Part shown: in pieces, positions 9,683 to 19,131 of the stretch | Layout of the letters: every line of letters starts with the position of its first letter | Numbering within the stretch: position 1 is the first letter of the stretch | DNA from: Chitinophagaceae bacterium | Lineage (GTDB): Bacteria > Bacteroidota > Bacteroidia > Chitinophagales > Chitinophagaceae | Assembly (NCBI GenBank): GCA_016720585.1 | Contig: JADKKH010000011.1 | Coordinates: 1 to 43,881 of the forward strand | Direction of reading: 5' to 3' | Length of the DNA stretch: 43,881 nt | Position numbers and translations under genes: made by a program | The notes under the pieces: generated by a model | What the model was told of the DNA's origin: nothing | Database searches by the model: none | Seen by the model: only the letters and a program-made list of their open reading frames with translations

Positions 9683-10453
9683 ATGGTAACCGTTTTTATA
9701 AATTGTTTCCTCCTCATTTCTCTTTATGCCAGTTGCTGGTTTGCTGTTGCGCTCTATAAAAAAAGAAACGATATAGCCGATATAGCCTGGGGACTGGGAT
9801 ATATACTGATCTGCGCTTATCTGTTATTAACCTACAAGCCAACACCGGTAGTAATGCTGCTCTATATACTGGTTTTGGTTTGGGGATTGCGGTTAAGTGT
9901 ACACATTTATCTCCGCAATAAAAATAAAAAAGAAGATTTCCGTTACGCAGCCTGGAGAAAGGAATGGGGTAAAACATTTTACTGGCGTAGCTACCTGCAG
10001 GTATTTTTGTTGCAGGGCCTTTTTTTAATTGTCATTCTGTCGCCGGTAATACATGCGGCCCTTGCCCCGCCCCGGCCATGGGATGTATTTACCTGGATCG
10101 GGTTGTGTTGCTGGCTTGTGGGTTTTTATTTTCAGGCAATAGGAGATTGGCAATTGGCTGTTTTTACCCGGCAGAAAAAAATTCCGGGAGCCATCATGCA
10201 ATCGGGGTTGTGGAAATATTCCCGTCACCCTAATTATTTTGGTGAGATAGTGATGTGGTGGAGCATTTTTATTATTACGGTTCCCCTGGATAACAGCTTT
10301 TTATTTATCATCAGCCCGGCTTTTATCACACTGTTGCTGGTTTTTGTGTCGGGTATACCGATGCTGGAAAAAAAATATGCCGGTAACACCGCTTTTGAAG
10401 ACTATAAAAAAAGAACCAGTGTATTGATACCTATGCCTCCGCGTAAAGTTTAA
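9683..10453 (+). CDS. DUF1295 family membrane protein (steroid 5-alpha-reductase-like)
   Basis: This is a 256-aa polytopic membrane protein. The C-terminal signature GLWKYSRHPNYFGEIVMWW is the hallmark of the DUF1295 / isoprenylcysteine-methyltransferase / steroid-reductase superfamily, whose cytosolic C-terminal part binds nucleotide or SAM cofactors. The segment YRSYLQVFLLQG-like (YWRSYLQVFLLQG) also fits. It starts one base after the DUF2177 stop, so the two are translationally coupled. It probably acts on a membrane lipid, but the substrate is not known. Confidence 0.85.
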   Translation: MVTVFINCFLLISLYASCWFAVALYKKRNDIADIAWGLGYILICAYLLLTYKPTPVVMLLYILVLVWGLRLSVHIYLRNKNKKEDFRYAAWRKEWGKTFYWRSYLQVFLLQGLFLIVILSPVIHAALAPPRPWDVFTWIGLCCWLVGFYFQAIGDWQLAVFTRQKKIPGAIMQSGLWKYSRHPNYFGEIVMWWSIFIITVPLDNSFLFIISPAFITLLLVFVSGIPMLEKKYAGNTAFEDYKKRTSVLIPMPPRKV

Positions 10454-10583
10454 TAGGGTTATCGATCCCTGCTGATTGTTGTCAAACTTCAAAAGAGAAA
10501 TATTCTGAAACATACCTTTTCAATGATCCGGCAGTTACGGGACCGATGAAAAAAATAATAAAAACTAATATCAATTTATAAAA

Positions 10584-10769
10584 ATGGAACAAGCCTATAT
10601 CATTGCACGCCTGAAAGAAATTACGATCCCGGAATTGTTGGATGCTTTGGCAGAAGCGCATGCCGGGCAACCGGTAGATATTTATGAACACCTGCCACCA
10701 CTTTTAATTGATAAGCTTACCGATACTTTATGGGAGTTTACGGAAGCGGTGAAAAATATAGAAAAATAA
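10584..10769 (+). CDS. Small acidic protein, 61 aa
   Basis: This is an alpha-helical, acidic small protein (LLDALAEAHAGQPVDIYEHL; ends FTEAVKNIEK). There is no membrane segment or recognised family. It follows the DUF1295 gene by 130 bp on the same strand and may be a separate unit. Amino-acid composition and helix periodicity look real. Confidence 0.5.
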   Translation: MEQAYIIARLKEITIPELLDALAEAHAGQPVDIYEHLPPLLIDKLTDTLWEFTEAVKNIEK

Positions 10770-11072
10770 ACGGGGCGTTAATATTTTCTATTCCTATGCG
10801 GACCGGCTCAGACCAGGGGATTATTAAGCTGCTGGAAGATGCGGTGGTAAAAAATGAACAGTATGTTATGAAATTAAGAAAGGAACTCAGTTCTCAGTAA
10901 TCCAATTTTATTTATTAAAACCAGATTGACCCACAGGTTTTTTCTTACCCTGATATTTTTAAAAAATACAGAACACAGTTCATGGGTGTTGTGAATGGCA
11001 TAGGATATGAAAAATAGTATCAACATAAGCTGATCCATTTCCACATAGACTAAAAGAAGTAATTTTAAAACC
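10770..11072. other. 303-bp gap with one doubtful small ORF
   Basis: Apart from the 34-codon ORF at 10796-10900 I see no gene, repeat or strong hairpin here. The last part must hold the promoter of the hydrolase at 11073. Confidence 0.4.
10796..10900 (+). CDS. Possible 34-aa helical protein
   Basis: This short ORF (MRTGSDQGIIKLLEDAVVKN, ending MKLRKELSSQ) lies 26 bp after the 61-aa gene. Its heptad-like helix composition is plausible, but no family is recognised. Confidence 0.25.
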   Translation: MRTGSDQGIIKLLEDAVVKNEQYVMKLRKELSSQ

Positions 11073-11918
11073 ATGTATGCTGCAAAAAACATAGTAATAG
11101 CCGGAGCAGATAAAAAGCCGGTGGCGCTCGATATTTTTTTTGAAAATGATCCCGAACCCCGGCCGGTGGTGATCTATGCTCATGGATTCAACGGATTTAA
11201 AGACTGGGGTAATTTTGACCTTATCGCTGCAAAATTTGCAGAGGAAGGTTTCGTATTTGTAAAATTTAATTTTTCGCATAATGGCACCACACCCGAACAC
11301 CCGGAGGAATTTGCTGACCTGGAAGCATTTGGTAATAACAATTATTCAAAACAACTGGAAGACCTCCGGCTGGTAATAGACTGGGTTTGCGATCCCCTGA
11401 ATATTTATCAACGGGCCATTGACAGGAATCAAATTTGTTTACTGGGACATAGTATGGGTGGCGGGATCTCCATACTGCAGGCGGCTAATGACAAACGGGT
11501 TACTAAACTTATAACCTGGGCAGGTATCAGCCTTTGCAAAACTCCCTGGGGCAACTGGCCACCCGGGAAAATGCAGGAATGGAAGGAGACCGGTGTTCAG
11601 TATTATACCAACAGCCGGACAAATCAACAAATGCCAATGTATTACCAGTTATATACAGATTACATACAAAACCGGGAAAGACTTGATATACAAAAAGCCA
11701 TCAAAAGCCTGTCTATCCCGATATTGATTTGTCATGGCACACTGGATACGGCAGTTCCGGTAGAAAAAGCATATGAATTGCAGGGTTGGCAACCTTCTGC
11801 AAAGTTATTTACCGTGGTAAGTGATCATGTATTCGGCCGAAGCCATCCGGGGACAGTAAACGAATTACCACCGGCAATGGAAGCTGTTGTGGAGGCAAGC
11901 CTGCAATTTTTGAAATAA
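11073..11918 (+). CDS. Alpha/beta hydrolase (dienelactone-hydrolase/esterase type)
   Basis: This is a 281-aa cytosolic alpha/beta hydrolase. It has the oxyanion motif YAHGFNGFKDW (residues 35-45), the nucleophile elbow LGHSMGG (Ser127), a late strand ILICHGTLDTAVPVEKA supplying the catalytic Asp, and DHVFGRSHPG carrying the catalytic His. Length and order match the esterase/acyl-peptidase-like group. Substrate unknown. It is transcribed alone. Confidence 0.8.
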   Translation: MYAAKNIVIAGADKKPVALDIFFENDPEPRPVVIYAHGFNGFKDWGNFDLIAAKFAEEGFVFVKFNFSHNGTTPEHPEEFADLEAFGNNNYSKQLEDLRLVIDWVCDPLNIYQRAIDRNQICLLGHSMGGGISILQAANDKRVTKLITWAGISLCKTPWGNWPPGKMQEWKETGVQYYTNSRTNQQMPMYYQLYTDYIQNRERLDIQKAIKSLSIPILICHGTLDTAVPVEKAYELQGWQPSAKLFTVVSDHVFGRSHPGTVNELPPAMEAVVEASLQFLK

Positions 11919-12213
11919 TTAAAGAAGTAGTTTGCTGTTTTTTCCTGGAAACATACCTATCCCAACACTGGTCTTCCATTTTTCACAGATAGAAACCGCG
12001 CAGGTCTTAATTATCCTCAATAAATAGCATTACCAGAGGTTTTTAAAGACAAAACTCCCGTAAAGTCATATTACAATTATTTATCAGGACTGAAGGCAGA
12101 AAAGTAAACCAAATTTTTCCGTTTGGGTAATGAGGATAATCAAAGCTTCAGGTGATGGCTGTCAATCTTTTTGAAGATCATTCAGAGTAGATTCACCAAC
12201 TAAATAGTATATT

Positions 12214-13314
12214 ATGAATCCAATAATAACCCAGGAAATACAGGAAGTCATGAAGGCCGTACATTACCGGCCCGCTGTATCCATCATTATGCCTTTTGAA
12301 CCCCAGATGAATCTTAAAACCGGGCTGACACATGCACTGAAAATTGCCACTGATAAAGTTGAGAGGGAATTGGTGGAAAATTATCCGTCCGAGATAGCGT
12401 TGCTGGTAGTACACAAGTTAAGGAATCTGATCAGTAACCTGGTAGTGGATGTGCATAAAAAAAGCATTGCTCTTTTTGTTTCACCCGTGTTTGAAAAAGT
12501 TTTGTACCTCGAAATTCCCGTGGAAGAAAAAATTATTATTGACGAATCGTTTGAGATCCGGGACCTGGTGTACAGTAAAAAACAATTACACAAATATCTT
12601 TTGTTGTTGCTGAGTGGTAAAGAAAGCCGGATGTACATCGGTTATTCGGACAGTTTTGTACGAATAGTGCCGGATATACCCGAAACAGTTGCAGCTTATG
12701 AAAATGATCCACCGGAAAGGGTAGCAAATTTTTCAGATATGTCTGAGCATAAAGAAATAGTGATGGATAAATTTTTACACCATATGGACAATGCCATGGG
12801 TAGTGTTCTTAAAGCCTATCACCTGCCGGTTTTTGTACTGGGAACCGAAAGAATAGTCGGTCATTTTAATAAACTCACCAAACATGGCGGGGTAATTATT
12901 AAATATATACCCGGTAATTATGAGGAAGCCACATTACCCAGGCTCCGGGAAATACTTAAGCCGCATATTACTGAATGGAAAAAAAGCAAACAACAGGATT
13001 TACTGCTCCAGCTGGAAGTGGCTGCCGGTAAAAAGGAACTGGCCATGGGTATTACCGATGTATGGCGGGAAGCGATGAATCAAAAAGGACGCCTGCTGGT
13101 GGTAGAAAAAAATTATATGTCTGCCGCACAGCACGGAGGCCGGGAAGAGGTTATTTATGAAGTAACTCAACCTAATAATAAATTCTTTTATATTAAAGAT
13201 GCCGTGGATGATGTCATAGAGAAAATACTGGAAAATGGTGGCGATGTGGAATTTGTCGACGAGAATTTGCTGAAGGAATACCAGCATATCGCATTGGTAC
13301 AATATTATAAATGA
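12214..13314 (+). CDS. baeRF-type protein (bacterial eRF1/archaeal release-factor relative)
   Basis: The protein is 366 aa. It begins with the N-terminal domain typical of baeRF proteins (HYRPAVSIIMPFEP, then LVVDVHKKSIALFVSP), has a central RNase-H/eRF1-domain-2-like part (YHLPVFVLGTERIVGHFNKL), and ends with an L7Ae-like domain (DVWREAMNQKGRLLVVEKNY, then NGGDVEFVDENLL). Such proteins were predicted from sequence to act on stalled ribosomes or under stress. It is most like the baeRF3 subgroup with its acidic VDENLL end. It is monocistronic. Confidence 0.75.
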   Translation: MNPIITQEIQEVMKAVHYRPAVSIIMPFEPQMNLKTGLTHALKIATDKVERELVENYPSEIALLVVHKLRNLISNLVVDVHKKSIALFVSPVFEKVLYLEIPVEEKIIIDESFEIRDLVYSKKQLHKYLLLLLSGKESRMYIGYSDSFVRIVPDIPETVAAYENDPPERVANFSDMSEHKEIVMDKFLHHMDNAMGSVLKAYHLPVFVLGTERIVGHFNKLTKHGGVIIKYIPGNYEEATLPRLREILKPHITEWKKSKQQDLLLQLEVAAGKKELAMGITDVWREAMNQKGRLLVVEKNYMSAAQHGGREEVIYEVTQPNNKFFYIKDAVDDVIEKILENGGDVEFVDENLLKEYQHIALVQYYK

Positions 13315-13506
13315 CTTAGAGGGTCATTGGTGCTAATAAAATCCGGGGTCAGGTTCACATTGATGTGTCAAACTGAACCAGGAGGCCATCTTATTTCTTC
13401 AAGGGATGCATTTACTTTGGGTATTTAATCAGTAATAGCTGTAGCAATTTTTAATTTTTTTAGTGGATTTAATATATCCTGCCCCAATTGATATCGGGCA
13501 TAAAAT

Positions 13507-13540
13507 AAAAAAGGGAACATTGAATACAATGCTCCCTTTT
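13507..13540 (-). terminator. Rho-independent terminator of catalase
   Basis: Left arm at 13507-13522, four-base loop, right arm at 13527-13540; stem cores are CATTG/CAATG and GGGA/TCCC. On the minus strand the hairpin ends in a T tract, 23 bp after the catalase stop. Confidence 0.8.
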
Positions 13541-13562
13541 CCCTTTTCACCCTATGTCACTG

Positions 13563-15074
13563 TTAAGCCATTTCAGGATGACGTTTTAATCCCGTCATCA
13601 CTTCATCCACATCCACGCCCAATCCTATAGCCACTTCCATACCCAATTTTTCATCCACCCGGAACCAATGACACAACTGCCGGTTAATGATGGTTGACCT
13701 TTTGGGTCCGCTGATACCCTTCATGGATTCTACAATATTATGAATGGTATTTTTCTTTTCTTTTTCCGTCATCACCCGGTAGAATAATATTCCAGGTTGT
13801 GTATAATGGTCATGCTCTCCTTCGGCATTGCGATCATACCAGTCTGCGATCATACCATCCAGCAGCATAGAGGTTTGTTTGTATTTCTCATCCACATAGA
13901 TTTCATCAAAACTATTGGGATAATAATTGGCGCTGCTGCCCCCGTTCTCATCGGTCCGCATGGTTCCATCGCGGTGGTAATTGTTCACTGCGAAAGGACA
14001 TTTGTTGACAGGGATCTGTTCAAAATTTACACCGAGACGATAACGTTGTGCATCGGGATAGGACAGTAACCTGCCTTGCAGCATTTTATCGGGTGAATAG
14101 CTGATACCATCCACCACATTGGCAGGTGCAAAGGCAGCCTGTTCCACATCGCGGAAATAGTTTTCCGGAATCTTATTTAATTCCAACTCTCCTACTTCGA
14201 TCATCGGGTAATCTTTGTGAGGCCATACTTTGGTCAGATCAAACGGATTCCAGCGATAGGTCCGGGCATCTTTTTCCGGCATAATCTGAACTTTTAATGT
14301 CCATGTTGGGAAAAACCCTTTGGTAACGGCATCTACCATATCCCGCTGTGCATGATCCGGATCTTTTCCTTTCATTTCAAGGGCTTCCTGGTTGTTGAAA
14401 TTCCGGATGCCCTGGTTGGTAATAAAATGAAATTTAACCCAGAATATTTCATTTTTTGCATTGATAAAGGAATAGGTATGACTGCCAAAACCATGCATAT
14501 TCCTATAGCTGAATGGCGTACCCCGGTCACTCATTAATATCAATACCTGGTGTAAACTTTCCGGGTTGAGCGACCAGAAATCCCACATCATCGTCGCGCT
14601 TTTGCAATTTGTTTTGGGGTCTCTTTTCTGGGTATGAATAAAGTCGCTGAATTTTTTAGGGTCTTTTATAAAAAAGACCGGTGTGTTATTACCGGTTAGA
14701 TCCCAGTTACCGTCTTCCGTATAAAACTTTACCGCAAAACCCCGGGGATCCCTTTCACTGTCGGCGGATCCTTTTTCGCCACCTACTGTAGAGAAGCGGA
14801 CAAAAACTTTTGTTTCTTTCCCGATTGTATTGAACAGTTTTGCCTTGGTGTATTTGGTGATATCATGGGTGACGGTAAATTTCCCGAAAACCCCGGTGCC
14901 TTTGGCATGAACCACCCTTTCCGGAATTCTTTCCCGGTTGAAATGAGCCATCTTTTCATGCAGGATATAATCCTGTAATAAAATGGGACCCCGGTTTCCA
15001 ACCGTCAGTGAATTTTCATGCTCTGTATAGGGGATGCCGGATGCAGAGGTCAGTTTTATTTTTTTCTTATTCAT
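13563..15074 (-). CDS. katA: Haem catalase (monofunctional, small-subunit)
   Basis: The 503-aa protein carries all the classical residues: catalytic His56 in RIPERVVHAKGTG, Asn129 in LTGNNTPVFF, and proximal haem ligand Tyr339 in RLLSYPDAQRYRLG. It decomposes hydrogen peroxide to water and oxygen in the cytosol. Length fits small-subunit clade 3-type enzymes that bind NADPH. The promoter region at 15135-15170 carries an inverted repeat that could bind a peroxide regulator, and a strong terminator follows the gene. The gene symbol is by family; the exact clade is not resolved. Confidence 0.95.
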   Translation of the reverse strand: MNKKKIKLTSASGIPYTEHENSLTVGNRGPILLQDYILHEKMAHFNRERIPERVVHAKGTGVFGKFTVTHDITKYTKAKLFNTIGKETKVFVRFSTVGGEKGSADSERDPRGFAVKFYTEDGNWDLTGNNTPVFFIKDPKKFSDFIHTQKRDPKTNCKSATMMWDFWSLNPESLHQVLILMSDRGTPFSYRNMHGFGSHTYSFINAKNEIFWVKFHFITNQGIRNFNNQEALEMKGKDPDHAQRDMVDAVTKGFFPTWTLKVQIMPEKDARTYRWNPFDLTKVWPHKDYPMIEVGELELNKIPENYFRDVEQAAFAPANVVDGISYSPDKMLQGRLLSYPDAQRYRLGVNFEQIPVNKCPFAVNNYHRDGTMRTDENGGSSANYYPNSFDEIYVDEKYKQTSMLLDGMIADWYDRNAEGEHDHYTQPGILFYRVMTEKEKKNTIHNIVESMKGISGPKRSTIINRQLCHWFRVDEKLGMEVAIGLGVDVDEVMTGLKRHPEMA

Positions 15075-15661
15075 ACGAATATTTTTAAGGGTTAAAAATC
15101 CTCGGTAGTATTTTATTTCTTCCTGCCTTATTATTTCACTATTGTGAATTTACATGATGATAATAGTGAATTCCACTGATGTTGCTCATCGCACCTGCTG
15201 ATGTTGATATTAAAGGATGGCCGCATCTTTTTAATTCACCGGAATCCTACGGTACAAATTCCAGTAATAACATTTGTTTTAAACCTGGAAATTTATCCCA
15301 TAGAAAAATTATTTCAGGACTGACTGAAATTGAAAATGTTTATGTGAGCACTGCCAAGGAATGATAAAATATGACCGCCCGAATTTTTTTATAACCCTAC
15401 GGGAAAAATGAGGGTTTTGTGCTGCATCAACTCATGCGACCCTGTTCTGCGAATAAATATTTATTCCCAGTAGTTGGGCGCATATTTCCCAGTAGTTTAG
15501 GGGGAAATCCGGGTTCCCAAATACAATGAAAAACAGCAGATTGGCTGATTTTAGTCAGTTTACAAGAATATTTTCAGCTATATTTTTAATAATTGGTAAG
15601 TTTATGAATTGTCCCATTTACAGGGGCATTAAACGATTGCTTAAAAATTAAAATTTGCTGT
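15075..15661. other. 587-bp divergent regulatory region between catalase and glutamate dehydrogenase
   Basis: No convincing gene is present. A 61-codon ORF at 15179-15364 has no helical or family signal. The region holds an inverted repeat near the catalase start and a TAAGTTTA box at 15597-15604, which could be the -7 element of the downstream gdhA gene. Confidence 0.5.
15135..15170. promoter_or_regulatory. Inverted repeat upstream of catalase, candidate operator
   Basis: TTCACTATT at 15135-15143 is repeated inverted as AATAGTGAA at 15162-15170. The first arm also makes a smaller palindrome, TTCACTATTGTGAA. It lies 60-95 bp upstream of the catalase start, where a redox-responsive regulator could bind. 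No regulator is named by the sequence. Confidence 0.35.
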
Positions 15662-17014
15662 ATGATAACAATGAATCAACCTGCCATTGACGATTTCATG
15701 CAAATGGTAGTAAAACGAAATCCTGCCCAACTTGAATTTCACCAGGCCGTTTATGAAGTGGCCATGAACATCATCCCGTTTATCGAAGAACATCCTGAAT
15801 ACAAAAAAGCCAACATACTGGAACGTATGATCGAGGCAGAACGGATCCTCATTTTCCGGGTGCCGTGGATGGATGATGCAGGAAACTACCGGGTGAACCG
15901 GGGATACCGGGTGCAAATGAATAATGCGATCGGCCCCTATAAAGGCGGTTTACGGTTTCACCCCAATGTCACACTCAGTGTATTAAAATTTCTTGCCTTC
16001 GAACAGGTTTTTAAAAACTCCCTGACTACTTTACCCATGGGTGGTGGTAAAGGCGGTTCTGATTTTGATCCTAAAGGAAAATCGGATAATGAGGTGATGC
16101 GGTTTTGCCAGAGCTTTATGACCGAATTGTTCCGGCATATCGGGAAAGATACCGATATCCCCGCTGGCGACATTGGCGTTGGATCGCGGGAAATAGGCTA
16201 CCTGTTTGGCCAGTTCAAGCGACTGACCAACGAGTTTACAGGTGTCTTAACCGGTAAAGGTTATGCCTACGGGGGCAGCCTTATCCGTCCGGAAGCGACC
16301 GGTTATGGTTTATTATTTTTTGTAGAAGAAATGCTGAAGACCAAAGGTCAATCCATAAAAAATAAAAAAGTAGTGATATCGGGCAGCGGCAACGTAGCAC
16401 AATATGCGATTGAAAAAACCCTGGCTTTTGGAGGTATTCCGTTAACAGCATCTGACAGTAATGGATTTGTCTATGATCCCGATGGAATTGATACCGATAA
16501 ACTCGCTTTCCTGATGGAATTAAAAAATAAACGGCGCGGACGCATCTCGGAATATGCAGATGAATACGGATGCCCTTACTATGCAGGAGAAAAACCCTGG
16601 AAAATACCCTGTGATGTAGCATTACCCTGTGCCGTGCAGAATGAACTGAATGAAACAGATGCTCAATTGCTGATAAAAAATGGTTGCAAACTGGTGGCAG
16701 AAGGGGCAAATATGCCAACAACCCCGGAAGCAATTTCTCTATTACAAAAAAATGAAATTTTGTACGCTCCTGGTAAAGCTTCCAATGCGGGGGGTGTGGC
16801 TGCTTCAGGACTGGAGATGTCACAAAATTCCATCCGTCTTTACTGGACAAGGGAAGAAGTGGAGAACCGGTTAAAAGTGATCATGCATAATATTCATGAG
16901 CAATGTATTCAATATGGTAAAAAAGCCGATGGTACTACCGATTACCTGAAAGGAGCTAATATTGCCGGTTTTGTACGGGTGGCCGATGCTATGCTGGCTG
17001 AAGGTCACGTATAA
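15662..17014 (+). CDS. gdhA: NADP-type glutamate dehydrogenase
   Basis: This 450-aa enzyme interconverts 2-oxoglutarate plus ammonium and glutamate. The hexameric GDH signature is complete: GPYKGGLRFHP (Lys94), the catalytic LPMGGGKGGSDFDPKGKS (Lys130), PAGDIGVGSREIGYLFGQ (Asp170), the dinucleotide-binding loop GSGNVAQ (241-247) and the late SNAGGVAASGLEMSQN. Length and the KGKSD segment favour the NADP(H)-dependent assimilatory type, though cofactor preference is inferred. An alternative start 9 bp downstream (MNQPAI) is possible. A terminator follows. Confidence 0.95.
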   Translation: MITMNQPAIDDFMQMVVKRNPAQLEFHQAVYEVAMNIIPFIEEHPEYKKANILERMIEAERILIFRVPWMDDAGNYRVNRGYRVQMNNAIGPYKGGLRFHPNVTLSVLKFLAFEQVFKNSLTTLPMGGGKGGSDFDPKGKSDNEVMRFCQSFMTELFRHIGKDTDIPAGDIGVGSREIGYLFGQFKRLTNEFTGVLTGKGYAYGGSLIRPEATGYGLLFFVEEMLKTKGQSIKNKKVVISGSGNVAQYAIEKTLAFGGIPLTASDSNGFVYDPDGIDTDKLAFLMELKNKRRGRISEYADEYGCPYYAGEKPWKIPCDVALPCAVQNELNETDAQLLIKNGCKLVAEGANMPTTPEAISLLQKNEILYAPGKASNAGGVAASGLEMSQNSIRLYWTREEVENRLKVIMHNIHEQCIQYGKKADGTTDYLKGANIAGFVRVADAMLAEGHV

Positions 17015-17062
17015 GTTTATTGCGATGGAGTAATATTTATAAATTATTCCGGAAAGAAATAT

Positions 17063-17093
17063 AAAAGCTGCAAAAAAAATTGCGGCTTTTTTT
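17063..17093 (+). terminator. Rho-independent terminator of gdhA
   Basis: A hairpin with arms AAAGCTGCAA and TTGCGGCTTT is followed by a T run, 50 bp after the gdhA stop. Confidence 0.8.
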
Positions 17094-17285
17094 ATGCCTA
17101 AGGGCACCATTCCCCGTCCCATCCCGCGACCCGGGTGATTGAGCTGTTGTCTTTTCATCATTTCCCCGGTAAGATATTTTTCAAAACATATTGTGCTTAT
17201 TTGAATAATTTTAAGGACGGGAGCCTGTAAAAAAATCACGTGACAGGTAAATGCGTTTCATGGGCAGTAAAAAAAGTAAAATATT

Positions 17286-18071
17286 TTGAGTACAAAGAAC
17301 AACCAGGGAAAATGGTGGGGCACTGCCCCGCACGACTGGGCCCTTTACCTGGAAACGACTTTTATTCCTTTATATAAAAAAATAATCAGCAGATCAGACC
17401 TGTCGCCCGGTGTCAATGTATTGGATATAGGTTGCGGATCAGGGTTATTTATTAATATGGCCGGAGCAAAAGGTGCAACGACATCCGGGATTGATCTGTC
17501 ACCTGAATTATTGGCCATTGCCCGGCAACGTAATCCGCTGGCGGCACTTTTTAACCACGATATGGAGCAGTTGCCATTTGAAGAAAAAAGTTTTGATCTG
17601 GTAACCGGTTTTAATTCGCTTCAATATGCAGATGATATTGCCAGTGTATTGACAGAAATAAAAAGGGTGATGAAAGATGCGGGCAGGCTCGTCATAGGGA
17701 TTTGGGGCAGCGCGGCAGAATGTGAGGCATTGAAAGTGCTGGCATCCATCGCTTCGCTGTTACCCGAGCCACCGGGTGGTAGCCCGGGTCCATTGGCTCT
17801 TTCAGCAGAAAAGAAAGTTGAAAACTTAATTGCGGGAGCGGGTATGAAAATCGTGGAAAAAGGTGTCGCTGAATGTCATTGGAATTTTTCCTCCCTTGAC
17901 GAAGCGCTTAGAGGAATTCTGTCAGCCGGGCCATCAGCAGAAGCCATCCGGTATGCCGGTTTGGAGCCAGTCAAAAAGAAACTGGTTAGCACACTGGAAT
18001 CATTCAAAATTTATGAAGAGATCTATGTGCTGGAAAATGTATTTCATTATTTCATAGCCGGTAAAGCGTAA
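17286..18071 (+). CDS. Class I SAM-dependent methyltransferase
   Basis: This is a 261-aa protein starting at a TTG codon; no ATG gives the full N-terminus. The Rossmann-fold SAM site is intact: motif I NVLDIGCGSGLF (about residues 39-50), the acidic strand end TSGIDLSPELLAIA, motif II-like FDLVTGFNSLQYADD and a post-motif strand LVIGIWG. It belongs to the Methyltransf_11 type with unknown substrate; the extended N-terminus with tryptophans (GKWWGTAPHDWALY) resembles a group that recurs in bacteria. It is not in an operon. Confidence 0.85.
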   Translation: MSTKNNQGKWWGTAPHDWALYLETTFIPLYKKIISRSDLSPGVNVLDIGCGSGLFINMAGAKGATTSGIDLSPELLAIARQRNPLAALFNHDMEQLPFEEKSFDLVTGFNSLQYADDIASVLTEIKRVMKDAGRLVIGIWGSAAECEALKVLASIASLLPEPPGGSPGPLALSAEKKVENLIAGAGMKIVEKGVAECHWNFSSLDEALRGILSAGPSAEAIRYAGLEPVKKKLVSTLESFKIYEEIYVLENVFHYFIAGKA

Positions 18072-18134
18072 AATAATTTAATGGAATCTCTGTTTATTGA
18101 CTTCAATATTTTTTCCGGAAATAAATAATAAACT

Positions 18135-18812
18135 ATGAATACCGAACCACCAGAAAATGCTTCCTTAAAAAAGCAGCCTGACCAGATCATCTCTTATCTT
18201 ACTTTACGGGTATTGATTGGCGCTACCGGCGTATTGCTTCCTTTTTTAGTGGTACTTGGTAAATTCATTTCCGATGGATCCTGGCAGCTGGAGTTTTCAA
18301 TCAGTGATTATTACGACAACGGAACCGGGGGCGATATACTGGTTGGGATATTATTTGTGCTGGGGTTCTTCCTGATGTCTTATAAAGGCCCACAGCCTAT
18401 TGACAACCGGGTCGCAAACGTAGGCTGTTTAGCTGCGTTGGGGGTTGCACTTTTTCCCACTACTTTTTGTACCGGTTGCTGGGTACATACCCTGCATTTC
18501 GTTTTTGCATTACTGCTTTTTTCAGTGTTTATTTTTTTCTCCATCTATCTTTTCCGTAAAACGCACCCGGATAAAAAAATGACTACGGAAAAAAAATACC
18601 GTAACCGGGTTTACCTTATCTGTGGAATCATTATGATCCTTTGTATCCTGGGCATCGCGATTAGTTTTTATTTATTAAAAGATTCTATCAGCAAAAAATA
18701 TCACCTGGTCTATTGGTTTGAGTCGCTGGCACTGGTTTCATTCGGAATATCCTGGATCACAAAATCAGAGTCCTTTTACCTGAAAGACAAAAAGAAAAAG
18801 AGCGGAACCTGA
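18135..18812 (+). CDS. Polytopic membrane protein of unknown function
   Basis: The 225-aa protein has about six transmembrane segments. A first-loop motif FSISDYYDNGTGGDILVGIL and the following FFLMSYKGPQ occur in a recurring bacterial family of uncharacterised DUF998-like membrane proteins. There are no catalytic motifs. It starts 63 bp after the methyltransferase on the same strand and may share its transcript. Confidence 0.6.
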   Translation: MNTEPPENASLKKQPDQIISYLTLRVLIGATGVLLPFLVVLGKFISDGSWQLEFSISDYYDNGTGGDILVGILFVLGFFLMSYKGPQPIDNRVANVGCLAALGVALFPTTFCTGCWVHTLHFVFALLLFSVFIFFSIYLFRKTHPDKKMTTEKKYRNRVYLICGIIMILCILGIAISFYLLKDSISKKYHLVYWFESLALVSFGISWITKSESFYLKDKKKKSGT

Positions 18813-19131
18813 TAGCCAACTTCAACTCAAACAGGGCCAGGTATGAGCTTTCCCTTGAAGGGTCTGTGTGAAAAATGTTGGAGTATGATAAATCATCTCC
18901 TCTCAGGCAGTTTTCGGGTCAACCTGATTTCAGAGCTGCCAGGCGGGTGAAAAATGAACCCGATTATTACTTGCGAGTAAAAAATAATGAATTATTCAAG
19001 TTCCTCCTTTATACCCCCCAAAAGCAGTGACTATTGTCATCATTTTACCTGAACATCCTCATTCTTTTCAGGCCCGTAGCATGTTATATTTAAAGGGCGG
19101 TAAATAATTGTTCATCTTAAAAATAGTTTAT
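18813..19131. other. 319-bp intergenic region
   Basis: I see no gene, tandem repeat or strong hairpin. The last 60 bp presumably contain the promoter of the YtxH/holin-like operon. Confidence 0.4.

Noticed and set aside
13330..13385. A mobile-element end or terminator (GGTTCA ... TGAACC)
   Set aside because: A short stem with a long loop and no T tract; not enough to call.
15179..15364. A 61-aa plus-strand gene upstream of gdhA
   Set aside because: No family, no helix pattern, and it overlaps the catalase promoter region.
16281..16850. Minus-strand ORF of 189 aa
   Set aside because: It lies antisense inside gdhA, which has all of its catalytic motifs.
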